64,000 nt of DNA from NCBI GenBank assembly GCA_022565355.1, contig JAIUMU010000001.1:62001-126000 (forward strand), in the 5' to 3' direction. Position numbers and translations under genes: made by a program. Below, piece by piece: positions 43,547 through 53,702 of the stretch (its first letter is position 1; each line of letters begins with the position of its first letter). Source of the DNA: Idiomarina sp. (GTDB lineage: Bacteria > Pseudomonadota > Gammaproteobacteria > Enterobacterales > Alteromonadaceae). Under the pieces are notes generated by a model. It did not search any database. It was not told where the DNA came from and saw only the letters and a program-made list of their open reading frames with translations.

Positions 43547-44393
43547 GAATTAATCCTTCTTGAATGGTAGAGGCTACTAAGGTGCCATCGCGGCTGAAAA
43601 TCTGCCCGCGCACTAGGCCGCGTGCGCCTTGGGCGGAAGGGCTATCAATTGCGTACAGCAGCCAATCATCCATGCGAAATGAGCGGTGGAACCACATGGC
43701 ATGATCAATGGTGGCCATTTGGATTTTTGGATCGGCAAAGGTTTTGCCATGGGGCTGCATAGACGTAGGTAAAAAATTAAAATCAGAGGCATAGGCCAAT
43801 AAGTACTGATGCACGCGATCATCGTCGGGCAAGGTACCGTTGGCTTTTAACCATACATAGCGTTTGGCTTCGCAAGCTTTCGGCTTAAACGGGTTATATT
43901 CAGTAACGAAGCGCATCAAGATGGGCTTTTCGCTGGTGAACTTGCTGCGAATAGCCTCAGGAATAAGCTCTGCATGTTCCCGATAAATATCTAAATCCGA
44001 AGGTAGGCCTTCTGGCCCCGGTACTTCTGGCATGGTGCTTTGATGTTCAACACCAGCCTCAGGAGTTTGGTATGAGGCAGTTAAGTGAAAGATAGGCTTG
44101 CCATATTGTATCGCTTTCACACGGCGGGTGGAGAAGCTTTTGCCATCACGGATGTTCTCTACATCATACACAATCGGTTTTTGTGCATCGCCTGGGCGCA
44201 GAAAATAGCTATGAAATGAATGCACCGCACGGCCTTCTGGCACGGTTTCTTTTGCTGCTGAGAGCGCTTGGCCCATCACTTGGCCACCAAATACCGCGGC
44301 AAACCCTAAATCTTGGCTTTGCCCTCGGTAAATTCCCTGCTCAATCGGTTCTAAATGCAACAGATTTAGCAAATCATCCAGTACTTTGCTCAT
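43533..44393 (-). CDS. tesB: Acyl-CoA thioesterase II
   Basis: A 286-residue double-hotdog thioesterase that hydrolyses medium- and long-chain acyl-CoA. Diagnostic are [14 protein letters not shown] near residue 30, [23 protein letters not shown] and the C-terminal [21 protein letters not shown] with the catalytic Asp, Gln/Thr network of TesB. AGAGG precedes ATG 44393 at good spacing. It is the first gene of the operon with the ATPase, permease and adaptor, a link that suggests export of a lipid-like or acyl-derived compound, though this is inference. Confidence 0.95.
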   Translation of the reverse strand: MSKVLDDLLNLLHLEPIEQGIYRGQSQDLGFAAVFGGQVMGQALSAAKETVPEGRAVHSFHSYFLRPGDAQKPIVYDVENIRDGKSFSTRRVKAIQYGKPIFHLTASYQTPEAGVEHQSTMPEVPGPEGLPSDLDIYREHAELIPEAIRSKFTSEKPILMRFVTEYNPFKPKACEAKRYVWLKANGTLPDDDRVHQYLLAYASDFNFLPTSMQPHGKTFADPKIQMATIDHAMWFHRSFRMDDWLLYAIDSPSAQGARGLVRGQIFSRDGTLVASTIQEGLIRERS

Positions 44394-44462
44394 ATTTACC
44401 TCTAATCACAACACGCGTTTCTGTACCTGCTAATATAATGGTTAAGTATGAACTAATTGCAC

Positions 44463-44487
44463 GATCAGCAAAAGTGTATTGCTGATC
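44463..44487. promoter_or_regulatory. Inverted repeat between tesB and acnA
   Basis: GATCAGCAA (44463-44471) and TTGCTGATC (44479-44487) are perfect 9-bp arms around AAGTGTA. The repeat sits 70 bases upstream of tesB and 152 upstream of acnA, in the divergent promoter region. It has no U tract. An operator is the likelier reading. Confidence 0.45.
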
Positions 44488-44638
44488 ATAGTTGCTATTT
44501 CAGATTACTGCAGAGCGCCGTATTTTGGGCGTTATTAAACCCGGATATAGTGGGTATAGCTTGAATTTTTCAGAATTACGCCCAAGCTAATAGAAAGAGA
44601 TAAAGGTAGAGATAGAACACACCAAGAAGGAAGCGATT

Positions 44639-47353
44639 ATGTTGGGTAAGAATAGTTTGAACACCCTTAGTTCGTTACAGGTGGGTGATAAAGAATACCA
44701 TTACTACAGCCTACCAAAGGCTGCCGAAAAACTGGGTGATATTGGTAAACTGCCGGTTTCATTAAAGGTATTGTTGGAAAATTTACTGCGCAATGAAGAT
44801 GGCACTACGGTGCAAGAAAAAGATTTCTCGGCCATGGTGGCCTGGCTGCAAAAGCGCAGTTCAACGAGCGAAATTGAATATCGTCCGGCGCGGGTATTAA
44901 TGCAAGATTTCACCGGCGTACCTGCGGTGGTGGATTTAGCGGCCATGCGTGATGCGGTGGCCAAGGCTGGATTACCAGCCGATAGAATTAACCCGTTATC
45001 CGCAGTGGATTTGGTAATCGACCATTCGGTAATGGTGGATAAATTTGCCTCGCCAGGGGCCTTTGCTGCCAATGTGAAAATTGAGATGGAGCGCAATAAA
45101 GAGCGTTACGAATTTTTACGCTGGGGCCAAAAAGCATTTGATAACTTCCGTGTGGTGCCGCCCGGCACTGGTATTTGCCATCAAGTAAACCTTGAGTATC
45201 TTGCTAAGGTAGTGTGGAGCCATGAAGCAGATGGCAAAACGTTGGCGTATCCAGATACCTTGGTAGGCACCGATTCACACACCACCATGATTAATGGTTT
45301 GGGTGTTTTAGGTTGGGGTGTAGGCGGTATTGAAGCAGAAGCGGCCATGTTGGGCCAGCCGATTTCAATGTTGATTCCTGAAGTGGTTGGGTTCCGCTTA
45401 GATGGCGAGCTGGCCGAGGGTATCACCGCTACCGATTTAGTATTAACCGTTACACAAATGCTGCGGAAAAAAGGTGTAGTGGGTAAGTTTGTTGAATTTT
45501 ATGGCCCAGGGTTGGCGAATTTGCCATTGGCGGATCGTGCAACTATTGCCAATATGGCGCCAGAGTATGGCGCTACCTGTGGTTTCTTCCCTGTAGATGA
45601 AGAAACCTTAACCTATATGAAGCTTTCTGGCCGCGAGCAAGAAACGATTGATTTAGTGGAAGCCTATTCGAAAGCCCAAGGGATGTGGCGTGATGATAGT
45701 AACCAGCCAGTGTTTACAGATTCGTTAGAGCTCGATATGAGTACGGTGGAACCTTCACTGGCGGGGCCGAAACGCCCGCAAGATCGCGTTTCATTGAGTA
45801 AGTTAGGGGAAAGCTTCGATTTGCTCTTAGAATCGATGGGCGTAGCGGAAGATCCTGAAATGGGGGCGCCAGAATCGCTCAATCGCTCTGAACTAAGCGG
45901 TGAAACGTCGTCGCCATTGCAAGGTACGGATCATCATTTACGCCATGGCGATGTGGTGATTGCAGCGATTACTTCGTGTACAAACACCTCGAACCCGAGT
46001 GTAATGTTGGCGGCAGGCTTGGTAGCGAAAAAAGCCATTGAGAAAGGCTTGCAACGCAAACCATGGGTGAAATCTTCATTGGCGCCAGGTTCGAAAGTGG
46101 TTACCGATTACCTGGCTGCGGCGGGGCTGAATACCTATCTGGATGATCTTGGTTTCGATCTTGTAGGTTACGGTTGCACTACTTGTATCGGTAACTCGGG
46201 GCCGTTACCAGAAGATGTTGAGTTGGCCGTTGATAAAGGTGATTTGGTAGTTTCCTCCGTGCTTTCGGGTAACCGAAACTTTGAAGGGCGTATTCATCCG
46301 CAAGTAAAAGCGAACTGGCTGGCTTCACCACCCTTAGTGGTGGCGTTTGCTCTGGCAGGCACTACGCGCATTGATTTGAGCAAAGAGCCTTTAGGCACAG
46401 GGAAAGATGGCAAGCCAGTATATCTTGCTGATATTTGGCCAAGCACTCAAGAAATTAAAACGGAAGTAGAGAAAGTAGTAAGTGATATGTTCCGTAAGCA
46501 ATACGCGGAAGTATTTGATGGTGATGAGCATTGGCAAGCATTGGAAATACCCGATAGCCTCACCTATGAATGGCGTGATGAATCTACCTATGTAGCTAAC
46601 CCACCGTTCTTTGTTGGTATTGATAAACCAGCAGAGCCGCCGAAAAACATTAAAGGCGCGCGAGTGTTGGCGGTGTTTGGCGATACCATTACTACGGATC
46701 ATATTTCCCCAGCAGGCGCCATTAAGCCAGATTCGCCAGCCGGTAAATATTTGCAGGAGCAAGGTGTTGCCATAAAAGATTTCAACTCTTATGGTTCCCG
46801 CCGCGGCAATCACGAAGTAATGATGCGCGGTACCTTTGCTAATATTCGTATTAAGAACCTGATGATCAAAGGCTCTGAGGGCGGGGTCACCCGGCATGTA
46901 CCTTCTGGCAAGGAGATGTCGATTTACGATGCGGCAATGCGTTATCAAGAAGAGAAAACGCCGCTTGTTGTATTGGCTGGCAAGGAATACGGCACTGGCT
47001 CTAGCCGCGATTGGGCTGCTAAAGGTACCCGTTTACTGGGTGTTTCGGCGGTTATTGCGGAAAGTTATGAACGTATTCATCGCTCTAACTTAGTGGGCAT
47101 GGGTGTATTGCCGTTGCAGTTCCAAAATGATGATAGTGCCCAAAGCTTAGGGCTGGATGGCAGTGAAGAGATATCACTAACAGGATTAAGTGGTGAGATT
47201 AAGCCGGGCCAAGAAGTTCAGGCTACTGCACGCAAGGATAACGGCGATGAAGTAACCTTTAAGCTTACCTGCCGTATCGATACCTTGAACGAAGTGCGTT
47301 ATTTCCTAAGTGGTGGCATCTTGCACCATGTACTCCGAGAAATGATGGCTTAA
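44639..47353 (+). CDS. acnA: Aconitate hydratase A
   Basis: A [4Fe-4S] enzyme of 904 residues that interconverts citrate and isocitrate in the TCA cycle; the length and order of domains match AcnA/IRP1-type aconitases, not AcnB. Cluster-binding Cys residues are in TSCTNTSNP (about residue 445) and in [12 protein letters not shown] (about residue 512), and [14 protein letters not shown] and [14 protein letters not shown] carry active-site Arg and Ser residues. AAGGA is seven bases before ATG 44639. AcnA is often more stress-resistant than AcnB; regulation is not evident here beyond the inverted repeat upstream. Monocistronic, with a terminator after it. Confidence 0.97.
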   Translation: MLGKNSLNTLSSLQVGDKEYHYYSLPKAAEKLGDIGKLPVSLKVLLENLLRNEDGTTVQEKDFSAMVAWLQKRSSTSEIEYRPARVLMQDFTGVPAVVDLAAMRDAVAKAGLPADRINPLSAVDLVIDHSVMVDKFASPGAFAANVKIEMERNKERYEFLRWGQKAFDNFRVVPPGTGICHQVNLEYLAKVVWSHEADGKTLAYPDTLVGTDSHTTMINGLGVLGWGVGGIEAEAAMLGQPISMLIPEVVGFRLDGELAEGITATDLVLTVTQMLRKKGVVGKFVEFYGPGLANLPLADRATIANMAPEYGATCGFFPVDEETLTYMKLSGREQETIDLVEAYSKAQGMWRDDSNQPVFTDSLELDMSTVEPSLAGPKRPQDRVSLSKLGESFDLLLESMGVAEDPEMGAPESLNRSELSGETSSPLQGTDHHLRHGDVVIAAITSCTNTSNPSVMLAAGLVAKKAIEKGLQRKPWVKSSLAPGSKVVTDYLAAAGLNTYLDDLGFDLVGYGCTTCIGNSGPLPEDVELAVDKGDLVVSSVLSGNRNFEGRIHPQVKANWLASPPLVVAFALAGTTRIDLSKEPLGTGKDGKPVYLADIWPSTQEIKTEVEKVVSDMFRKQYAEVFDGDEHWQALEIPDSLTYEWRDESTYVANPPFFVGIDKPAEPPKNIKGARVLAVFGDTITTDHISPAGAIKPDSPAGKYLQEQGVAIKDFNSYGSRRGNHEVMMRGTFANIRIKNLMIKGSEGGVTRHVPSGKEMSIYDAAMRYQEEKTPLVVLAGKEYGTGSSRDWAAKGTRLLGVSAVIAESYERIHRSNLVGMGVLPLQFQNDDSAQSLGLDGSEEISLTGLSGEIKPGQEVQATARKDNGDEVTFKLTCRIDTLNEVRYFLSGGILHHVLREMMA

Positions 47354-47378
47354 CTATTGGTGTAACAACAGCACCAGC

Positions 47379-47411
47379 AAAGAGGCCGCTTATACATAAG
47401 TGGCCTCTTTT
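47379..47411 (+). terminator. Intrinsic terminator of acnA
   Basis: AAAGAGGCC (47379-47387) pairs with GGCCTCTTT (47402-47410), extended inward by CTTAT/ATAAG, and ends in TTTT. It starts 25 bases after the acnA stop. On the minus strand it also offers a short U run and could stop csiV transcription. Confidence 0.85.
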
Positions 47412-47451
47412 ATTAGTTATCTACTATTTATACTTGCAGTTCAGCAGCGCA

Positions 47452-48783
47452 CTAGCGGGCTGATGATAAATCGGTACGCCGGATTTCGATTACCATGCCG
47501 TAATGGGGGTGATCAAAGTAATGTAATTGATGGGAAATTACCCGGCGTAGTTGGTTAAAGGTATAGTTGCGTAAGAACTTTAAGCTATTGTCATTGTTGT
47601 TCAAAAAATCATCTACTTGTTGCTCTGGCGAACGGGCGCTAGGGTTAAGGGTAATAACTTCGCGTAAATTAAATTCTGGCGCAATATGAAGGAAGTTACC
47701 CACAAGATAGATTTCCAATAAACCATCGAACTCCCACACTTGGTTCGGCGTGCCAGCAGGCACACGGCTGGGGCGTTGTGGTAAATTCACATCGCGATGA
47801 GCATAATCAACAAAACTAAACTCATTGCGCTCGATAGCGGTAAAGAGCGTATTGATATCGCTGAACATATCATCGGTTGCTAAATCTGTAGCAGCCGTAG
47901 CACGAATAGCGCGATGCTCTAAATTGCTGCTTACGTTGCTGTAGCGTAATTCTTCCAGTAGTTCTGCATAGCCACTACGAGCCTTCGGAAAACCAAAGAA
48001 ATCATACTCTTCACTGAAATTACGGCCGCCGAGCAAACGCATTTTTCGGCCCCGATTACGAGCAAATACGGGTTGCGCCCAAGCGGTGTGCAGCAATACT
48101 TCGGTATCGCCGCGCCGATCAAACTGTTGGCGGAGATTATTGAAGCGAAAATTGCTTTGGTGTAGCAAAAACGGCGTATCTGCAGCTAATAGGTTTTCTC
48201 TTGATGGTTGCTGCATGCCGCTCACAATAGTAGGAACAGCAGAAATAGTGCGGCTAAATTGTTCCTGCGAATCTTGATACCAAGCAGCTACTAAGGGTAG
48301 ATGTTCATGGCGATGACAGGCGAATGAATCTGCAGAATAATTAGCCAGCTCATCGGTTAATAACCGTGGTGATAAAAGCTTGTTGCGTACTATCGGAAGA
48401 AAGCCTTTACTGCCCTTACAGAGCGGCAGAGCAGTAATATAGCCTGCTAAATTGCGCTCGGCAAAGCGAGGGCTAAACAAATCCCGGCTGGCGGCAACGT
48501 TAAACGGCTCCATTTGCAATGAGAATTGTTCCGCACCACTGGTACTAGGTTCTAAGTTACGAAAGATAACCACTTCCACTTCAAACCAGCGCCAACCGCG
48601 ATCGCTTACCTCACTATCAGTGCTGCGCTGTTGAGCGCTAGCAGTGAATGATAGGGCCGCTAAACTACATAGCAGGATAACGGCACTAGGTTGGGCAACC
48701 GGGCGATGTTGGCCAACCGGGCGAGCGAAAGGGCGAGCAAATGTGTGTAACAGGGTTCGTGTCGTGTTCAACAGCGTTCTCAA
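47452..48783 (-). CDS. csiV: CsiV family protein (peptidoglycan-binding, LpoA/PBP1A-related)
   Basis: An exported protein of about 443 residues. After a long basic lead and a hydrophobic segment (VILLCSLAALSFTASA, cleavage near residue 50) comes the family hallmark WFEVEVVIFRN, and near the C-terminus LEIYLVGNFLHI and LHYFDHPHYGMVIEIRR. In Vibrio cholerae CsiV is a periplasmic septal protein that activates the LpoA-PBP1A peptidoglycan synthase. This protein is far longer than the roughly 260-residue Vibrio form owing to a middle region of no clear motif. No ATG fits: TTG 48783 has GGGAG at seven bases, TTG 48789 abuts it. It is coupled to mfd, 13 bases upstream. Confidence 0.75.
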   Translation of the reverse strand: MRTLLNTTRTLLHTFARPFARPVGQHRPVAQPSAVILLCSLAALSFTASAQQRSTDSEVSDRGWRWFEVEVVIFRNLEPSTSGAEQFSLQMEPFNVAASRDLFSPRFAERNLAGYITALPLCKGSKGFLPIVRNKLLSPRLLTDELANYSADSFACHRHEHLPLVAAWYQDSQEQFSRTISAVPTIVSGMQQPSRENLLAADTPFLLHQSNFRFNNLRQQFDRRGDTEVLLHTAWAQPVFARNRGRKMRLLGGRNFSEEYDFFGFPKARSGYAELLEELRYSNVSSNLEHRAIRATAATDLATDDMFSDINTLFTAIERNEFSFVDYAHRDVNLPQRPSRVPAGTPNQVWEFDGLLEIYLVGNFLHIAPEFNLREVITLNPSARSPEQQVDDFLNNNDNSLKFLRNYTFNQLRRVISHQLHYFDHPHYGMVIEIRRTDLSSAR

Positions 48784-48796
48784 CAGCAATCTCCCA

Positions 48797-51700
48797 TTAG
48801 CGTTCGGCTAACGATAATAAAATCGAATGTACCAGTTTAATGCGTTCTTGGGTATCAGCAACCCCTTCACGTATTTTTAACCGTTGTGAACCATCCATAC
48901 CAAATCGTTGCGGTTCGCGTTGCAGCATACCAATTATGGTGGTGGGTTCAACCGGGGTGCGATCGGCAAAATCAATATGGCCACCGAGTGGGCCAACTTC
49001 AATTTTGCGGATGCCGAGTGGATCAGCCATTAAGCGTATTTGGCTGATACGGAATAAATTCTTCGCGGCATCTGGTAACAGGCCAAAACGATCAATTAAC
49101 TCAACTTGTAGATCATCTAGCTCTTGCTCGGAATCAGCACCAGCAATGCGTTTGTACATGGATAAGCGAATATTTACATCGCCAATGTAATCGTTTGGCA
49201 GTAGCGCTGGAATCCGTAAATCAACCTCGGTGCGCTGTTTAAGTAGCTGATCGAGGGAAGGCTCTTTGCCGTTGCGTAGGGCATTTACTGCCTCTTCCAG
49301 CATATCCATATACAAACTGAAGCCGATACTTTCAATTTGGCCACTTTGCTCATCACCTAAGAGCTCGCCGGCACCGCGAATTTCTAGATCGTGGGTAGCA
49401 AGTACAAAACCCGCGCCTAAATCTTCTAACTGGCTAATGGCTTCCAAGCGCTTAACGGCATCTTTGGTCATCCGTTTCGGATGCGGCGTTAATAGATACG
49501 CATAAGCCTGGTGGTGCGAACGGCCAACCCGGCCGCGCAATTGATGCAGCTGCGCCAAGCCAAGATGATCGGCACGATCCATAATAATGGTATTGGCACT
49601 CGGAACATCGATGCCGGTTTCAATAATGGTTGTACATACCAATACGTTAAAGCGCTGGTGGTAGAAATCTGACATGATTTGTTCGAGCTCACGCTCACCC
49701 ATTTGCCCATGCCCAGTTTGAATACGCGCTTCTGGTACTAGTTCTTGTAAATGAGCTGCAGTGCGCTCGATTGTTTCTACATTATTGTGTAGGAAGTACA
49801 CCTGACCACCGCGCAGAATTTCCCGCAATATCGCCTCGCGCACGGTGGCGTTATCGTATTCTCGCACGAAGGTTTTAACCGCTAAACGGCGCGCCGGTGG
49901 GGTGGCAATAATGGAGAGATCACGAATATTATTCATGGCCATATTCAAGGTGCGCGGAATGGGTGTTGCGGTGAGGGTAAGAATATCCACATCCGAACGT
50001 AAGCGCTTAATTTGTTCTTTTTGGCGCACGCCAAAACGGTGCTCTTCGTCTACGATGAGCAATCCTAAATCACGAAACTTAATATCAGGCTGCAAGAGCT
50101 TGTGCGTGCCGATAACAATATCTACTTTACCCGCTTCAAGATCTGCTAGTGCAGTGCTGGTTTGTTTGCCGGTTCGAAAACGCGATAATAACTCGATACG
50201 CACCGGCCAATCGGCAAAACGATCTTTAAAGTTATCAAAATGCTGCTGCGCAAGCAGGGTAGTTGGTACTAATACTGCTACCTGTTTGCCATCATTTACG
50301 GCGGTGAAGGCGGCACGCATAGCTACTTCCGTTTTACCAAAGCCAACATCACCACACACTAAGCGATCCATAGCGCGCGGCTTCTGCATGTCACTAAGCA
50401 CTGCATTAATTGCTTCTAATTGATCATCGGTTTCATTAAAGGGGAAACCAGCGGCGAAACGATCGTGGTCTTCCACGCTTACCGTGAATGGATAACCAGA
50501 TTTCGCTTCGCGTTGGGCATATACCTCGAGCAGCTCTGCGGCCACATCACGCACTTTTTCAGCAGCCTTCTTGCGGGCTTTCTCCCAGCTATCATTACCG
50601 AGGTTGCTCAGTTTTACTTTGTCTTGTTCGCCCCCGCTGTAGCGGCTAATGAGGTGCAGTGAAGAAACAGGTACGAACAACTTCGTATTGTTGTTGTATT
50701 CAAGCGTTAGAAACTCGGTTTCGATACCACCCGTATCTAGGTTCGAGAGCCCTTGGTAGCGGCCAATGCCATGATCAATATGCACTACCAGTTGGCCCAG
50801 CGATAGCTCGGCAAGGTTGGCGATAAGGGCATCGGCTTGTTGCGCACTACGCTTATCACTGCGGCGCCGCTGCGGTGGCCTATGGCCAAGTAACTCCGTT
50901 TCGGTGATTACCCAAATGCTGAGTTCAGCATCAATTTCCGCAAAAAAGGAGTGCTCTAGAGGGCTAATCATGATGGCGAGCGGCAGTTCGTGTTGAATAA
51001 ACTCCGCAAACTCATGCACCTCTTGTGGGTGAATTGCCGCTTTGCCGAGCAACTGCATTAAGCTTTCTCGGCGGCCTGCAGATTCCACACAAAACAAGAT
51101 TTGCTGGCCTTTATCGAGCGCTTTATGCACGTGAGCGCTGATATTAGCGAGAGGATCTTTTTGCTTGGCATCGATACTGATATCACTCACCGGGCGGGTT
51201 TTAAAATCTACCGGGCCAGGGGAGCGTTGCCCTTCAATTACCCCAAGGCGCACGCGCGGGTATTGCTTAAAGGCTTGGAAAATCTGATCTTCCGGCAAAA
51301 ATAACTGCTGCGGTGGCAAAATGGGCTTTTCTTTATCCCACCGGCGGTCTTCATAACGAAAATTTAAATCGTGCCATAGTTTCTTGAGTTGGTTTTGCAA
51401 ATCGCCATGGGTGAGCAACAACGTGTTCTTGGGTAGATAATCGAACAAGGTAGCGGTAGTTTCGAAAAATAGCGGCGCATAATACTCAACCCCTGCAGGA
51501 ATAATACCTTGCGTTACTTGTTGGTAAATTGAATCTCTAGCAGTTAGTGCGGCAAACTGCTCGCGAAACTGACGGCGAAAGAGTTCGATACCGTTGGGCG
51601 TGGTAGGAAACTCACGAGCGGGTAACAGGGCAATTTCCGTAATAGGGGTATCGGAACGCTGCGATTCGGTATCAAAATGGCGAATGCTATCAATATCATC

Positions 51701-52273
51701 ATCAAAGTAATCAATGCGATATGGGGTTTCGCTACCCATTGGAAACAAATCAACAATAGAGCCCCGCACACTGTACTCGCCGTGCTCCATTACTTGGTTC
51801 ACATGCCGGTAGCCCGCAGTTTCCAGTTGCATCCGCAAGGCTTCGAGGGAGTGCTTTTGGCCCGTTTTTAACAAAAAACTATGGCCTGCCAAGAACTCGA
51901 TTGGTGGTAGCCGATGCATTAAGGTATTGAGCGCTACAATTAAAATACCGTGTTGCTGTTGGGGTAAGGTAGCAAGCACACGAATACGCTCGGAAATTAT
52001 GTCCTGATGGGGTGAAAAATTATCGTAAGGCAGCGTTTCCCAATCTGGTAATACTTGAATATGTTGGGCAAACTCGGGCGCAAAAAATTTTAACTCATGG
52101 GCAAATCGATAGGCGCTAGGGGTATCACTGGTTACCAATAACAATTGCCGCGGTTGCTGCCGATACAACTGGCTAATAGCAAGGGCCGTACTACTACCAG
52201 AGAGGTGGCGCCAGGTAAATTCTTTGCCGGCTTGCTCTGGAAACGGGGGCTGAAGTAACGAAATTTGGCTCAT
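48797..52273 (-). CDS. mfd: Transcription-repair coupling factor
   Basis: An ATP-dependent DNA translocase of 1158 residues (E. coli 1148) that removes RNA polymerase stalled at lesions and recruits UvrA. The N-terminal UvrB-homology region, the RNA polymerase-interacting domain (LGQLVVHIDHGIGRYQGL), and the RecG-like motor are clear: GDVGFGKTEVAMRAAF (Walker A), LLIVDEEHRFG (DEEH box), TATPIPRTLNMA and QLRGRVGRS. The C-terminal TRCF domain follows (LRIPALLPNDYI). ATG 52273 has AGGA eleven bases upstream; an in-frame ATG at 52327 lies on a TATAAT that is probably its -10 element. Divergent from lolC, followed by csiV. Confidence 0.97.
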   Translation of the reverse strand: MSQISLLQPPFPEQAGKEFTWRHLSGSSTALAISQLYRQQPRQLLLVTSDTPSAYRFAHELKFFAPEFAQHIQVLPDWETLPYDNFSPHQDIISERIRVLATLPQQQHGILIVALNTLMHRLPPIEFLAGHSFLLKTGQKHSLEALRMQLETAGYRHVNQVMEHGEYSVRGSIVDLFPMGSETPYRIDYFDDDIDSIRHFDTESQRSDTPITEIALLPAREFPTTPNGIELFRRQFREQFAALTARDSIYQQVTQGIIPAGVEYYAPLFFETTATLFDYLPKNTLLLTHGDLQNQLKKLWHDLNFRYEDRRWDKEKPILPPQQLFLPEDQIFQAFKQYPRVRLGVIEGQRSPGPVDFKTRPVSDISIDAKQKDPLANISAHVHKALDKGQQILFCVESAGRRESLMQLLGKAAIHPQEVHEFAEFIQHELPLAIMISPLEHSFFAEIDAELSIWVITETELLGHRPPQRRRSDKRSAQQADALIANLAELSLGQLVVHIDHGIGRYQGLSNLDTGGIETEFLTLEYNNNTKLFVPVSSLHLISRYSGGEQDKVKLSNLGNDSWEKARKKAAEKVRDVAAELLEVYAQREAKSGYPFTVSVEDHDRFAAGFPFNETDDQLEAINAVLSDMQKPRAMDRLVCGDVGFGKTEVAMRAAFTAVNDGKQVAVLVPTTLLAQQHFDNFKDRFADWPVRIELLSRFRTGKQTSTALADLEAGKVDIVIGTHKLLQPDIKFRDLGLLIVDEEHRFGVRQKEQIKRLRSDVDILTLTATPIPRTLNMAMNNIRDLSIIATPPARRLAVKTFVREYDNATVREAILREILRGGQVYFLHNNVETIERTAAHLQELVPEARIQTGHGQMGERELEQIMSDFYHQRFNVLVCTTIIETGIDVPSANTIIMDRADHLGLAQLHQLRGRVGRSHHQAYAYLLTPHPKRMTKDAVKRLEAISQLEDLGAGFVLATHDLEIRGAGELLGDEQSGQIESIGFSLYMDMLEEAVNALRNGKEPSLDQLLKQRTEVDLRIPALLPNDYIGDVNIRLSMYKRIAGADSEQELDDLQVELIDRFGLLPDAAKNLFRISQIRLMADPLGIRKIEVGPLGGHIDFADRTPVEPTTIIGMLQREPQRFGMDGSQRLKIREGVADTQERIKLVHSILLSLAER

Positions 52274-52445
52274 GTATAGCGTTTTCCTACGATTTCTTCG
52301 GGTGGGGTTGCTCCACTTTTGCGCCATTATACCTGAACCGAGGCCGCTTCGGCAGGTTGTACGAAAGAGCGGTTCGCATTATGCTTGCGTATAACTAGTT
52401 ATGCTTGCTAAATTTTAAGTGCTCACTACGGGATTTTAAGCCTTC

Positions 52446-53702
52446 ATGATCAAATTACCGATATCGGTATTTCTTGCCCTTCGTTACAGCCGATCCCGGG
52501 CGCGTTCCTCGTTCACTCGTTTTATTAGCCATTTTGTAATGGCTGGCATTATGCTGGGCGTTGCCGCGCTGATTATTGTTACCTCGGTAATGAACGGATT
52601 CGAAAACGAATTAAAAACCCGCATTCTAGGGGTAGTGCCGCAAGTTACCTTAACTAAAGCAAGCACTTCCGCGAGCCAACGTACGTTTTCAGCAATGGCA
52701 GATTGGCAGCAACAAAAAGATGCCTGGCAATGGCCATCGAGCGTGCAGCATGTAAGCCCTTACGTGCAATCGGAGGGCTTAGTACAAGGCAATACCATTA
52801 TGCGTGCGGTAATGTTGCAGGGAATCTTCCCAGAACAAGAGCCTGCGCAAAGTGTATTGGCACAAAGCCTTACCGCAGGGCGCTTAGAGCACCTGCGCGC
52901 GGGAGAGTACCGAGTAATTATTGGCCGGCCGCTGGCGCGGCAAATGGATGTGCAAATAGGTGAACGCGTGCGCATCACCGCCGCGAAAGGACAACAACAT
53001 ACACCTTTCGGAGTAATGCCAGCACAGCGGCAATTTACCGTAGCCGGTATCTTTGAAGTAGGTGCCGATATTGATTCTCAGCTTATCGTGATGCACGGCG
53101 CAGATGCGGCGCGGCTATTTCGTTACCCCGAGGGGCATGTAACGGGTTTACGCTTGTGGCTAAATGATGCGTTTGTGGCAGATCGTGTTACGGCGGCGTT
53201 GCAAAGCCAAAATTCCGCGGGTGATTGGCAAATTGATAGTTGGCAGCAACGTTTCGGGCAGTTATTCGCTGCCGTGCGCATGGAAAAGGGCATGATGATG
53301 ATTATGCTTGGCCTCATTGTTGCTGTAGCAGCATTTAATGCAGTGTCGGCGCTGGTGATGTTAATTCAGGATAAACGGGGCGATATCGCCGTATTACAAA
53401 CCTTGGGCCTAGATCGCAGGCGTTTGTATCAAACGCTGTTGCTCCAAGGAATGTATGGTGGGGTGCTGGGTAGCATTCTGGGCCTCGCTCTCGGCTTAGT
53501 GGTTACCTTAAGTTTAAATGGTATTTTAAGTGTGCTGGGAATCAGCGTATTCAGCCAAGGTATGCATTTACCGGTGTTAATTAATCCACTGCAGATTATG
53601 CAAATTGTAGCTGCGGCGATGGTGTTAACTTTATTAGCTACGCTTTATCCTGCGTGGCGGGCCGCGCGCTTGCAACCGGCAGAAATTCTTCGTTATGAGT
53701 AA
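52446..53702 (+). CDS. lolC: Lipoprotein-releasing system permease LolC
   Basis: An inner-membrane subunit of the LolCDE complex, 418 residues, which extracts outer-membrane lipoproteins from the inner membrane for LolA. It has one N-terminal helix (VMAGIMLGVAALIIVTSVMNGFE), a large periplasmic domain and three C-terminal helices with the FtsX/MacB fold. The ILGVVPQVTL segment after the first helix fits LolC rather than LolE. The gene starts the lolCDE operon, divergent from mfd, and overlaps lolD by eight bases. The Shine-Dalgarno before ATG 52446 is weak. Confidence 0.93.
   Translation: MIKLPISVFLALRYSRSRARSSFTRFISHFVMAGIMLGVAALIIVTSVMNGFENELKTRILGVVPQVTLTKASTSASQRTFSAMADWQQQKDAWQWPSSVQHVSPYVQSEGLVQGNTIMRAVMLQGIFPEQEPAQSVLAQSLTAGRLEHLRAGEYRVIIGRPLARQMDVQIGERVRITAAKGQQHTPFGVMPAQRQFTVAGIFEVGADIDSQLIVMHGADAARLFRYPEGHVTGLRLWLNDAFVADRVTAALQSQNSAGDWQIDSWQQRFGQLFAAVRMEKGMMMIMLGLIVAVAAFNAVSALVMLIQDKRGDIAVLQTLGLDRRRLYQTLLLQGMYGGVLGSILGLALGLVVTLSLNGILSVLGISVFSQGMHLPVLINPLQIMQIVAAAMVLTLLATLYPAWRAARLQPAEILRYE

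Noticed and set aside
46391..46948. Long open frame (185 codons) antisense to acnA
   Set aside because: It lies wholly within a highly conserved enzyme gene, has no ribosome binding site and no recognisable domain.
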